Assembly (NCBI GenBank): GCA_905182295.1
Contig: CAJJAZ010000004.1
Span: 1 to 64,000 of the forward strand
Direction: 5' to 3'
From: an uncultured Flavobacteriaceae bacterium
GTDB lineage: Bacteria > Bacteroidota > Bacteroidia > Flavobacteriales > Flavobacteriaceae
Length of the DNA stretch: 64,000 nucleotides
The notes beneath the pieces are model-generated. The model was not told the origin of the DNA. It searched no databases and saw only the letters and a list, made by a program, of their open reading frames with translations. Shown here in pieces: positions 52,694 through 61,187 of this stretch; positions within the stretch are counted from its first letter, which is position 1, and each line of letters opens with the position of its first letter. Both the position numbers and the translations under genes were made by a program.

Positions 52694-53503
52694 ATGATTC
52701 TAAAAATGCTGTGCTCTGATTTAGATGGCACTTTACTAGGACTTAAAAACAGAACAACACCAAAGTGCAACAAGGTATTTAACACCTATAAAGACCGTTT
52801 AAAAGTGGTGCTAGTTTCTGCTAGAATGCCAAGTGGCATGTATTATATACAGAGAGAATTAGGGATTGAAAACCAGCCCATCATATGCTACAATGGCGCT
52901 CTAGTAATGCATGGCACCAAAACTTTAAGCAGTCATTATATTTCATTGAATCTAGTGGCCAAAATATCTGAGCTTAGTCATACATTAAATGTTGCTGTTG
53001 GTCTATATTCACATGACCAATGGACAGCTCCTGCAAGAAGCGAACGAATTGACAAAGAGGAGTTCAATACCCAAACCAAAGTGATTCTCGAATCCAATAC
53101 AACTACGCTTAAAAAATGGGGGGAGCAAAAAATAGGCGCTCATAAATTAATGCTTATGGGTACAAAACAAAATACAGACGAGTTATTTGACTTACTTATT
53201 GCCCAGTACTCCGCTGATCTTGGCGTGTACAGATCCAATGACACCCTTATAGAAATTACCCCAGGCGGGATAGACAAACTAAGCGGAATTAAATCTTTAC
53301 TAGATCAAAATATTGGCTTAGAAAACATTGTTGCTTTTGGAGACAACTTCAATGACATTTCCATGCTGTCTGGCGTAGGTTATGGTGTAGCCGTTGAAAA
53401 TGGAAGAGAAGCCGTAAAAGAAATTGCTAAAGAAACTATTGATTCATGTCTCAATGACGGCGTAGCAAATTTTTTACTTACATTTCTAGATAAACATTTG
53501 TAA
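52694..53503 (+). CDS. HAD-superfamily phosphatase, Cof type
   Basis: 269 residues. Motif I DLDGTLLGLK, motif II VVLVSAR, motif III Lys in DKLSGIK, motif IV VAFGDNFNDISML. A second Cof/YidA-like phosphatase besides that at 3.6 kb; substrate unknown. It begins two bases after the DUF5916 stop, so the genes are probably co-transcribed. Confidence 0.88.
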   Translation: MILKMLCSDLDGTLLGLKNRTTPKCNKVFNTYKDRLKVVLVSARMPSGMYYIQRELGIENQPIICYNGALVMHGTKTLSSHYISLNLVAKISELSHTLNVAVGLYSHDQWTAPARSERIDKEEFNTQTKVILESNTTTLKKWGEQKIGAHKLMLMGTKQNTDELFDLLIAQYSADLGVYRSNDTLIEITPGGIDKLSGIKSLLDQNIGLENIVAFGDNFNDISMLSGVGYGVAVENGREAVKEIAKETIDSCLNDGVANFLLTFLDKHL

Positions 53504-53558
53504 GTCTCCGTATTTAGAAACTAAAAACAAGCAAATAAGCTTTTTAATATCTTTTAAA

Positions 53559-54821
53559 ATGAATGATCCATTAATAGTAGACGACACTGTAGTATTTGGA
53601 CTTTTAGCTGCTTGTCTAGGTTTTGTCTTTATTACCTCTAACAGCAACAATCCCTTTTTGAAAAAATTTTACACCTTTATCCCTGGGGTACTGATGTGCT
53701 ATCTACTACCTTCTTTTTTGGTGAGTCTAGGAATTATCTCTGACAGTCATTCTAACTTATATTTTATGGCGAGTAGGTACCTATTACCGGCAGCCTTAGT
53801 GCTAATGACCTTGAGCATAGACTTAAAAGCCATTGCAAGCTTGGGTAAGAAAGCACTCATCATGTTTTTCACGGGGACGCTAGGAATAATTATCGGTGGG
53901 CCAATAGCCATTATACTAGTATCCATTTTTTCTCCTGAAACAGTTGGCGGAAATGACTTTGACGCTATCTGGAGGGGACTTGCTACTATTGCAGGAAGTT
54001 GGATTGGGGGTGGGGCTAATCAGGCCGCAATGCTAGAGATTTTCAATTATAACCCTGAGAAATATGGCGGTATGGTATTAATAGATATCGTTGTAGCCAA
54101 TATTTGGATGGCGATATTATTATTAGGTGTGGGTAAAACTAAAAAAATTGATCGTTGGCTACAGGCAGACACCTCTGCGCTTGAATCTCTTAAGATTAAA
54201 GTAGCTAAGTTCCAAGAAAAAGTAACTAGAATCCCAACAATTAAAGATTATATAATTTTGTTAAGTATTGGATTTTCTTCTGTTGGATTGGCTCACTTAG
54301 CCGGAAATCACTTTAGTGAATTTTTAACGGAGCAGGTATCATTTGTTGCAGACAAAAGGAGTTTTGCGTCATTTTTAGGTTCTTCATTTTTTTGGATGGT
54401 GGTTATTGCGACTACTGTTGGTATTATTTTATCCTTTACCAAAGCTAAAAATTACGAAGGTGCTGGAGCAAGTAAAATAGGCGGTGTTTTTATTTATATC
54501 CTAGTGGCTACCATAGGCATGAAAATGGACCTCAACCAAATATTAGACAATCCAGGACTTATTGCAATAGGTCTTATATGGATTACAGTCCATGCTGCAT
54601 TATTAATTATAGTAGCTAAAATAATTAAAGCACCCTTCTTCTTTTTAGCGGTAGGGAGTCAAGCCAATGTTGGTGGAGCAGCCTCTGCTCCCGTAGTTGC
54701 AGCAGAATTCAGTCCCTCATTGACCTCTGTTGGTGTTTTATTAGCCGTAGGCGGTTATGTTGTTGGAACTGCAGGAGCGCTATTTTGTGCTTATCTAATG
54801 GAAATTGCCTCTAATTTTTAA
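53559..54821 (+). CDS. DUF819-family membrane protein
   Basis: 420 residues and at least ten hydrophobic helices. The family segments AGSWIGGGANQAAMLEIF and VGSQANVGGAASAPVVAAEF form an inverted repeat-like pair typical of this transporter family, annotated as DUF819 (YjcL). Substrate unknown; possibly an amino-acid or dicarboxylate-type carrier. Confidence 0.8.
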   Translation: MNDPLIVDDTVVFGLLAACLGFVFITSNSNNPFLKKFYTFIPGVLMCYLLPSFLVSLGIISDSHSNLYFMASRYLLPAALVLMTLSIDLKAIASLGKKALIMFFTGTLGIIIGGPIAIILVSIFSPETVGGNDFDAIWRGLATIAGSWIGGGANQAAMLEIFNYNPEKYGGMVLIDIVVANIWMAILLLGVGKTKKIDRWLQADTSALESLKIKVAKFQEKVTRIPTIKDYIILLSIGFSSVGLAHLAGNHFSEFLTEQVSFVADKRSFASFLGSSFFWMVVIATTVGIILSFTKAKNYEGAGASKIGGVFIYILVATIGMKMDLNQILDNPGLIAIGLIWITVHAALLIIVAKIIKAPFFFLAVGSQANVGGAASAPVVAAEFSPSLTSVGVLLAVGGYVVGTAGALFCAYLMEIASNF

Positions 54822-54880
54822 TATTTTTATTCCATAACTTAAAGAGTTTAGCCATCTTTGTGGCAAACGATTCAAAACCA

Positions 54881-55588
54881 ATGAAACATTACATTTTAGG
54901 ATTACTCACCATTTTATTGATCAGTTGTAACCAAAGCCCATCTATGGACAGCATGATTGTGTCCGGACAAGTTAAAGGCTTAAAAAAAGGCACTTTATAC
55001 TTACAACACATACCAGATAGCACCTTAGTAACTATTGACTCCATAGAGATTGATGGTTCTGGCAACTTCAAATTTGATACTAAAATTGAAAGTCCTGAAG
55101 TATTCTATTTGTACTTAAATAAAAAAGACAACAATACCATTAATGACAGAATAACATTTTTTGGGGAACCTGGACTCATTGAGATCAATACCAAATGGAA
55201 CACTTTTGACATAGATCCTGTGGTTAAAGGAACCAAAAGCCATGAGAAATTTATAGAATACCGTGAAATGATGTCTAAATTTAATATTCAAGACATGACG
55301 TACATGGAAAATGCTTTTAGAGCCAATAATGAAAATAACCAATTAGTTTTAGATTCACTTCAAAACGCTTCTGAAAAAAATGCCCTAAGAAGGTATTTAT
55401 TTGTACTAAACTTTGCATTAAATAACGCAGACTCTTATGTAGCACCTTATGTTACTTTAAATGACGTACCTAATGCTAATGTCAAGTTTTTAGATTCTAT
55501 ATACAATAAATTGTCTCCAGAAGTAGCTAATTCTAAATATGGAAAAGAGCTTGAGCTATTTATAAAAGGGATTAAATCCAACAATTAG
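54881..55588 (+). CDS. DUF4369 lipoprotein lacking a thioredoxin domain
   Basis: 235 residues from the ATG at 54881 (MKHYILGLLTILLISC, lipobox Cys16). The DUF4369 domain runs about residues 25-130 (VSGQVKGLKKGTLYLQHI, IEIDGSGNFKFDTKIESPEVFYLYLNKKD). In the usual architecture a TlpA-like thioredoxin domain follows; here the protein ends after a helical stretch (FIEYREMM through YGKELELFIKG). It may act as an envelope lipoprotein with a binding role. Followed by a terminator. Confidence 0.8.
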   Translation: MKHYILGLLTILLISCNQSPSMDSMIVSGQVKGLKKGTLYLQHIPDSTLVTIDSIEIDGSGNFKFDTKIESPEVFYLYLNKKDNNTINDRITFFGEPGLIEINTKWNTFDIDPVVKGTKSHEKFIEYREMMSKFNIQDMTYMENAFRANNENNQLVLDSLQNASEKNALRRYLFVLNFALNNADSYVAPYVTLNDVPNANVKFLDSIYNKLSPEVANSKYGKELELFIKGIKSNN

Positions 55589-55616
55589 AATAGGCATTCA
55601 ACAAAAGCACTACCAC

Positions 55617-55650
55617 AAAAAAAAGCCCGCTAATAGCGGGCTTTTTTTTT
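55617..55650. terminator. Bidirectional terminator after the DUF4369 gene
   Basis: A-run, GCCCGC / GCGGGC stem with a TAATA loop, T-run; serves both flanking convergent genes. Confidence 0.9.
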
Positions 55651-55667
55651 AATATATAACAACAATA

Positions 55668-55940
55668 TTAAGCAGAAAGCTTATTAAGTGCAATTACTAA
55701 TTCTGTAGCTTTTGTTTCAAGGTCATTTTTAACTGACTTTAAATGAGCGGAACGATTGTCTGCTTTTTTGTCGTTAACTTTTGCGATAAGCCCGTCGAAT
55801 ACTTCAATAGCTTGATCGATTAAAGCAGATCCTTCTTTTGAATCTAAATTATTGGTAGCAGCTTCCCAAAGGTATACTGCTTCAATGATATCTCCTAATA
55901 CGTAGTTAATATCCTTTTTTAAGTCTTTTATGCTAGCCAT
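55668..55940 (-). CDS. Small conserved protein of unknown function
   Basis: 90 residues from the ATG at 55940 (MASIKDLKKDINYVLG). All-helical and rich in Lys/Asp, e.g. GDIIEAVYLWEAAT and LIDQAIEVFDGLIAKV, with no signal or membrane segment. The track start at 55964 adds eight codons without homologue-like character. Looks like a soluble coiled-coil or helical-bundle protein; no family I can name. Confidence 0.65.
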   Translation of the reverse strand: MASIKDLKKDINYVLGDIIEAVYLWEAATNNLDSKEGSALIDQAIEVFDGLIAKVNDKKADNRSAHLKSVKNDLETKATELVIALNKLSA

Positions 55941-56016
55941 AATGCTATTTTTAAATTTTGACAAAATTACATTTTTTAGACGTAACTGACACTATGAATT
56001 AAAGATAAGAAAAGAA

Positions 56017-56988
56017 CTAATATTGAACCTCTATTAAAACACAGCCAGACACACTTTCCACGCTTATAAATGTACTGTTAGCAGCTAAAAGGATTGTTTC
56101 TCCATAAGAGAATTCAGCAGTTCCAAAATTATTTGAAATAACACCATTACCTTTTACACATAGGTACGCTTTAAAACTATCCGAAGACAAACATTCTTCT
56201 TGATACTTTCCTATCACAGGTAAATACTTTGTTGTAAAATAAGGAGACGAAATAAGTTCATTCTTTTCATTAGTATTTACTTCATAATTGCACTTCTCTG
56301 GAGGGTTTAATTTAAAATTAATAGCGTCTAAAGCTAATTCTGTGTGCAATTCACGAAAATTTCCATGGGCATCTGTTCTATTAAAATCATATACCCTGTA
56401 GGTAATATCTGATGTTTGCTGAATCTCTGCAAGTAAAATTCCTGCACCTATAGCGTGAACAGTTCCTGTCTCAATAAAAAAAGTATCCCCACTAGTTACT
56501 GCATGTTTTTCCATAACGGACTCAATGGTTCCATTCTCAATATGGCTTTTATACTTTTCAGGAGTCATACCTTCTTTAAAACCTACAATCAAGGATGCTT
56601 CTGATGAAGCCTCCATCACATACCACATTTCGTTTTTACCAAAAGAATTGTGTCTTTCTTTTGCCAATTCATCACTTGGATGTACCTGAATACTCAAGTT
56701 AGAAGCTGCGTCTAAAAATTTAATAAGAACAGGAAAATTATATCCAAAATCACGAACCACGCTAGACCCAAGTAAATCTGACTTGTGGGTACTCATTAAG
56801 TCAGCTAAAGAGGTGTCTTTTAAAATACCATTAGCCACCACAGAAACACTTCCTTCTACTGCAGAAAGCTCCCAGCTTTCTCCAATACCTGGGGAAGCAT
56901 GTTCCTTAAAAAGTTTGGTTTCTAATAGATTTCCTCCCCATATACGCTCTTTCAATATGGGGGTGAATTTCAAAGGGTATAAAGACAT
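56017..56988 (-). CDS. manA: Mannose-6-phosphate isomerase, class I
   Basis: 323 residues. N-terminal PLKFTPILKERIWGGNLLETKLF, zinc-site segment SIQVHPSDELAKERH with KNEMWYV, and GTVHAIGAGILLAEIQQTSDITYRVYDF, the class I signature. It interconverts fructose-6-phosphate and mannose-6-phosphate, feeding GDP-mannose and glycan synthesis. It is 11 bases downstream of the queD-like gene. Confidence 0.93.
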   Translation of the reverse strand: MSLYPLKFTPILKERIWGGNLLETKLFKEHASPGIGESWELSAVEGSVSVVANGILKDTSLADLMSTHKSDLLGSSVVRDFGYNFPVLIKFLDAASNLSIQVHPSDELAKERHNSFGKNEMWYVMEASSEASLIVGFKEGMTPEKYKSHIENGTIESVMEKHAVTSGDTFFIETGTVHAIGAGILLAEIQQTSDITYRVYDFNRTDAHGNFRELHTELALDAINFKLNPPEKCNYEVNTNEKNELISSPYFTTKYLPVIGKYQEECLSSDSFKAYLCVKGNGVISNNFGTAEFSYGETILLAANSTFISVESVSGCVLIEVQY

Positions 56989-56999
56989 TAATACTATAT

Positions 57000-57407
57000 T
57001 TAACCGTTATAGGTGACGAAATTTCGAGGGGTCTCGTAAAGGGTTATTGATAAATCATGATCACTCTTTAAATGCGTTTTTAATTTATTCCAAATCACTA
57101 TGGCTATATACTCAGCTGTTGGATTAAAATTCTTAAACTCTGGCACTTCTATATTGAGGTTTTTATGATCAAAAGAATTTTCTACTTCAGATTTAATAAG
57201 GTCTTTTAATATCTTAGCATCCATTACATATCCGGTATCTGGATCAATATCTCCAGTGACACTTACAATAAGATCATAATTATGCCCGTGATAATGTGGA
57301 TTGTTGCACTTTCCGAAAATTTTGGCATTTTTTTCGTCACTCCAATGCTCGTTATGTAATCTGTGGGCTGCATTAAAGTGTGCTTTCCTACTTATAGTGA
57401 CTCTCAT
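57000..57407 (-). CDS. queD: 6-carboxytetrahydropterin synthase family (QueD/PTPS)
   Basis: 135 residues. Zinc ligands are His in NAAHRL and in HYHGHNY; the catalytic Cys is in FGKCNNPHYHGH; the C-terminal acidic/His pair is in FDHKNLN and LYETPRNFV. The enzyme makes 6-carboxy-5,6,7,8-tetrahydropterin on the route to preQ0, so it fits with tgt in this window, but pterin-synthase roles in other pathways are possible. Confidence 0.9.
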   Translation of the reverse strand: MRVTISRKAHFNAAHRLHNEHWSDEKNAKIFGKCNNPHYHGHNYDLIVSVTGDIDPDTGYVMDAKILKDLIKSEVENSFDHKNLNIEVPEFKNFNPTAEYIAIVIWNKLKTHLKSDHDLSITLYETPRNFVTYNG

Positions 57408-57416
57408 TTATTTTTT

Positions 57417-57929
57417 TTATGAAAGGTACATATAATATTTTTCAAAAATAATCTTAAACCAAGGAGTATATAATTCTGGTTGCTTTTCTATATCTTTTTT
57501 AATGTCCTCTGGTAGCATCCATTTCCAAGAAGCGACCTCTTCAGGATTTATATTAGGCAAGTCATTAAATTCCCCTTGCATGACATGATCAAATTCGTGC
57601 TCTGTTAAACCATTTCCCATATCTGCTTTATACACAAAGGAAAACAGCTGCTTTAAAGGTACCTCAAAACCCATTTCTTCCATTAGTCGCCTCTTCCCTG
57701 CTACCAAATTCTCCTCTCCGTCGCGTTGATGGCTACAGCAGGTATTGGTCCATAAACCTGGAGAATGGTATTTTGAAAGTGCTCTTTGCTGAAGCATGAT
57801 TTCACCTTTATCATTATTAACAAAAACAGAAAACGCCCTGTGAAGTAGTGCTTTTTCGTGTGCTTCAATCTTTTCCATGAGCCCCTGAGGCTCATCATTT
57901 TCGTTCACAAGGACAACAAATTCTTTCAT
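57417..57929 (-). CDS. idi: Isopentenyl-diphosphate delta-isomerase, type I
   Basis: 170 residues of the Nudix-fold type. The catalytic Cys is in NTCCSHQRDGEE, the Nudix-like acidic helix in GKRRLMEEMGFEVP, and the Trp segment is SWKWMLPEDI. It interconverts IPP and DMAPP, supplying prenyl units for menaquinone and for the carotenoid genes 31 kb away. It lies 9 bases upstream of the queD-like gene. Confidence 0.93.
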   Translation of the reverse strand: MKEFVVLVNENDEPQGLMEKIEAHEKALLHRAFSVFVNNDKGEIMLQQRALSKYHSPGLWTNTCCSHQRDGEENLVAGKRRLMEEMGFEVPLKQLFSFVYKADMGNGLTEHEFDHVMQGEFNDLPNINPEEVASWKWMLPEDIKKDIEKQPELYTPWFKIIFEKYYMYLS

Positions 57930-57982
57930 GCCTTAAAAATACATTCTTTTAAACTTTTAAATATAAGCTTGGTGCATTTTTA

Positions 57983-58927
57983 TTAAAAATTGAATCTAAT
58001 GTTTGATCGGCTGTTTGCAAAACGATACTTTAAAACCAACTCTAGGGAGCCGCTATTAAAAATCTCCTGCCCTAAATCTGTCGCTGCCCGATCATACGAA
58101 ATTCCAGTGAAAAAATGATCAGAAAATTGATAGCCAAATAAACCACTAATGGCTGCTCTCACCCTATAGGAAAAACCGAAAGAGACTTTTCCTTTTAACA
58201 AAACGGCCACGGCTATATCGGTTTGCAAGGGAGCGCCAGCAACTGCCTTGATTAAAAAACTAGGCCTTAAAAGTAAATCAGGAGTTACCTCTTTCACAAA
58301 ACCAGAATTTAAATAAAAGTGTGTTTCCTCCTTTGCTTTTGAAAGAGACGATTGATCGAAATACAAGGTCTCTAAAAAGCTTGGTACAGAAAGTCCAATA
58401 TAATAATCTGGTGTGTAATAAAAAACACCTGCCCCAATGTTAGGGGAAAAACGATTGTCTATAGAATTGTTTAATACAGGATCTGGTCCTAGGTTATAAT
58501 CTTGATTGAGTAAACTTAAATTAATATCTAAAAGGTGGGCGCTTGCCTTAATTCCAAAAGCAACTTTTACATCAGAACTCAAAAAAATGGTATAGGACAT
58601 ATCTATGTTCGCCATGGTTTCTGAAGTAGGTCCTATTTTATCATTTAATAAACCAAAACCAATTGACAATCCTTTCCACTTTGTGGGGCTTCCATAATGT
58701 AGCACTTGTGTCTTTGGAGCCCCTTCTACACCAATCCATTGTGCCCTATAAAGTGCTATTATACTTTTTTCTTCATTAAATCCAACGTATGCAGGGTTGT
58801 AGGACTGTGTGCTGTATGTGAATTGAGTGAATTGAGCTTCTTGTTGCGCGTGTACTTGACACACAAGAAGTACATGCATAAAGAGAAAAAAATAACAATA
58901 CAGCCCATTTTTTAAAAGTACATTCAT
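57983..58927 (-). CDS. PorP/SprF-family outer-membrane protein
   Basis: 314 residues from the ATG at 58927 (MNVLLKNGLYCYFFLFMHVLLVCQVHAQ signal). Signature AQFTQFTYSTQSYNPAYVGFNEEK and YRAQWIGVEGAPKTQ, then alternating strands ending in LVLKYRF. A second orphan PorP/SprF gene in the window; no large adhesin gene lies beside it. Confidence 0.85.
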   Translation of the reverse strand: MNVLLKNGLYCYFFLFMHVLLVCQVHAQQEAQFTQFTYSTQSYNPAYVGFNEEKSIIALYRAQWIGVEGAPKTQVLHYGSPTKWKGLSIGFGLLNDKIGPTSETMANIDMSYTIFLSSDVKVAFGIKASAHLLDINLSLLNQDYNLGPDPVLNNSIDNRFSPNIGAGVFYYTPDYYIGLSVPSFLETLYFDQSSLSKAKEETHFYLNSGFVKEVTPDLLLRPSFLIKAVAGAPLQTDIAVAVLLKGKVSFGFSYRVRAAISGLFGYQFSDHFFTGISYDRAATDLGQEIFNSGSLELVLKYRFANSRSNIRFNF

Positions 58928-59186
58928 CATCAATAAAATAGCTAAAATTAAAAAGTAACCTTTTGAGAACAAAAAAATAATAATAGATGTTAAATGGGGG
59001 AGCTTTAAGATAATCTACTTGCAATAATTAACAATAAGAGATAGACCATCTGACTTATACAATAGATTAATTACCAATAAAGCTTTGAAGTAGTTTCAAA
59101 AGTGCTTTTTAAATAAAAGAATGCATTTAAATGATCTTACCTAAAGCATTTATTAAAATCAGGCTTAACATGCCTAATATTTAGCT

Positions 59187-59194
59187 TATTTTTG
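59187..59194 (+). promoter_or_regulatory. -7 element of prfC
   Basis: TATTTTTG, an exact TAnnTTTG match 15 bases before the prfC ATG; no clear -33 TTG. Confidence 0.4.
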
Positions 59195-59208
59195 TTCAAA
59201 ATTTTTTC

Positions 59209-60801
59209 ATGAGTTTAGCACAAGAAATTAGCAAGAGGAGAACCTTTGGAATTATTTCCCATCCAGATGCCGGTAAAACCACCTTAACAGAAAAATTATT
59301 GCTGTTTGGAGGTGCAATTCAAGAGGCTGGTGCTGTTAAGAATAATAAAATAAAGAAAGGTGCTACCAGTGATTTCATGGAAATTGAAAGACAGCGAGGA
59401 ATATCTGTAGCTACCTCGGTATTGGCATTTATATACAGAGATAAAAAAATCAATATTCTAGACACCCCTGGACACAAAGATTTTGCAGAAGACACCTTTA
59501 GAACCCTTACTGCAGTAGACAGTGTTATTGTAGTTATTGATGTAGCAAAAGGGGTTGAGGAACAAACAGAAAAACTGGTGTCTGTTTGTAGAATGAGAAA
59601 CATTCCTATGTTGGTTTTTATTAATAAATTAGATAGGGAAGGGAAAGATGCCTTTGACTTATTAGATGAAGTAGAGCAAAAATTAGGCTTAACGGTTACG
59701 CCAATGAGTTTTCCGATTGGTATGGGGTATGACTTTAAAGGAATTTATAATATTTACGAAAGCAACATTAACTTATTTAGTGGTGACAGTAAAAAAAACA
59801 TAGAAGACACCCTTGCTTTTGACGATCTCAACAGTCCTGAACTAGAAAAAATAGTTGGGAGTACTCAGGCTAACGAATTAAGGGAGAACCTTGAACTGGT
59901 TCAGGGTGTTTACCCTCCTTTTGACAAAGACGCTTATCTAAAGGGAGACCAGCAACCTGTGTTTTTTGGTTCTGCCTTAAACAATTTTGGGGTGAGAGAA
60001 CTCTTAGACTGCTTTATAGATATTGCCCCAACCCCAAGACCTAAGAAAGCAGAAGAAAGAATTGTAGAACCCTCTGAAAAAGCACTGACTGGATTTGTAT
60101 TTAAAATACATGCCAATATGGATCCCAAACACAGGGATAGACTCGCATTTATTAAAATTGTTTCTGGAACTTTTGAAAGAAACAAACCCTATTTGCATGT
60201 GCGGAACAACAAAAACATGAAATTTTCAAGTCCAAATGCATTTTTTGCAGAGAAAAAAGAAATTGTGGACATCTCTTACCCTGGAGATATTGTAGGGCTT
60301 CACGATACTGGAAACTTTAAAATTGGTGACACGCTTACTGAAGGAGAATCCCTTCATTATAAAGGCATTCCAAGTTTTTCTCCAGAACACTTCAGGTATA
60401 TTAACAATGCAGATCCTCTAAAGGCCAAACAGCTCAACAAAGGAGTAGACCAGCTCATGGATGAGGGTGTCGCGCAATTGTTTACCTTAGAACTCAATGG
60501 GAGAAAAATTATTGGAACAGTGGGTGCGCTTCAATATGAAGTAATTCAATACCGTTTAGAGCACGAATACGGAGCCAAATGCTCCTACGAGAACTTTCCT
60601 GTGTACAAAGCTTGTTGGGTTATTCCTGACGATAAAAACAACGAAGAGTTTAAAGAGTTCTCCAGAATAAAGAGCAAGTTCCTAGCCAAAGACAAAAGGG
60701 GAGAATTGGTTTTTCTAGCAGATTCTGCCTTTTCTTTACAAATGACGCAACAGAAATATCCTACCGTAAAACTCAGGTTTACCTCTGAAGCAGAGGTATA
60801 G
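59209..60801 (+). CDS. prfC: Peptide chain release factor 3
   Basis: GTPase that releases RF1/RF2 from the ribosome after termination. P-loop SHPDAGKTTL, switch I DFMEIERQRGISVATS, DTPGHKDF and NKLDREG are intact, followed by domain 2 and the RF3 C-terminal domain (GALQYEVIQYRLEHEYGA). 530 residues. Single gene, closed by a terminator. Confidence 0.97.
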   Translation: MSLAQEISKRRTFGIISHPDAGKTTLTEKLLLFGGAIQEAGAVKNNKIKKGATSDFMEIERQRGISVATSVLAFIYRDKKINILDTPGHKDFAEDTFRTLTAVDSVIVVIDVAKGVEEQTEKLVSVCRMRNIPMLVFINKLDREGKDAFDLLDEVEQKLGLTVTPMSFPIGMGYDFKGIYNIYESNINLFSGDSKKNIEDTLAFDDLNSPELEKIVGSTQANELRENLELVQGVYPPFDKDAYLKGDQQPVFFGSALNNFGVRELLDCFIDIAPTPRPKKAEERIVEPSEKALTGFVFKIHANMDPKHRDRLAFIKIVSGTFERNKPYLHVRNNKNMKFSSPNAFFAEKKEIVDISYPGDIVGLHDTGNFKIGDTLTEGESLHYKGIPSFSPEHFRYINNADPLKAKQLNKGVDQLMDEGVAQLFTLELNGRKIIGTVGALQYEVIQYRLEHEYGAKCSYENFPVYKACWVIPDDKNNEEFKEFSRIKSKFLAKDKRGELVFLADSAFSLQMTQQKYPTVKLRFTSEAEV

Positions 60802-60838
60802 CCATGAAAGGTGATTGATCCACCAAACTATCAATAAT

Positions 60839-60872
60839 AAAAAACCCTACTCAAAATGAGTAGGGTTTTTTT
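60839..60872. terminator. Bidirectional terminator between prfC and the DUF3467 gene
   Basis: AAAAACCCTACTC / GAGTAGGGTTTTT, a 13-bp stem with an AAAAT loop; T-run after it on plus and A-run before it. Confidence 0.85.
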
Positions 60873-60875
60873 ATG

Positions 60876-61178
60876 TTAAGCTTCACCTGCAGGTCCAAAA
60901 TTAATGGGTATGCCTGGCTGTTCATAATCTTTAATGGTTCCATGGCTGCTTTCAAACTTGGTGACATTGTCTTGCAATGCTTTCAAGAATTTTTTAGCGT
61001 GTTGCGGGGTGAGTATCACCCTACTCTTCACTTTAGCCTTAGGAGCTCCTGGCATTAAGCTAATAAAGTCTACTACAAATTCAGATACAGAATGATTAAT
61101 TACAGCCAAGTTTGAGTAGGAGCCCTCAGCGGTTTTCTCATCTAATTCTATATTGATTTGGTTTTCTTTATCGCTCAT
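60876..61178 (-). CDS. DUF3467 family protein
   Basis: 100 residues: INIELDEKTAEGSYSNLAVINHSVSEFVVDFISLMPGAPKAKVKSRVILTPQHAKKFLKAL and an end of GIPINFGPAGEA. The family is small, cytoplasmic and uncharacterised, and commonly follows rpoC. It begins nine bases after rpoC ends, so is co-transcribed with it. Confidence 0.85.
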   Translation of the reverse strand: MSDKENQINIELDEKTAEGSYSNLAVINHSVSEFVVDFISLMPGAPKAKVKSRVILTPQHAKKFLKALQDNVTKFESSHGTIKDYEQPGIPINFGPAGEA

Positions 61179-61187
61179 GCGTACCTA

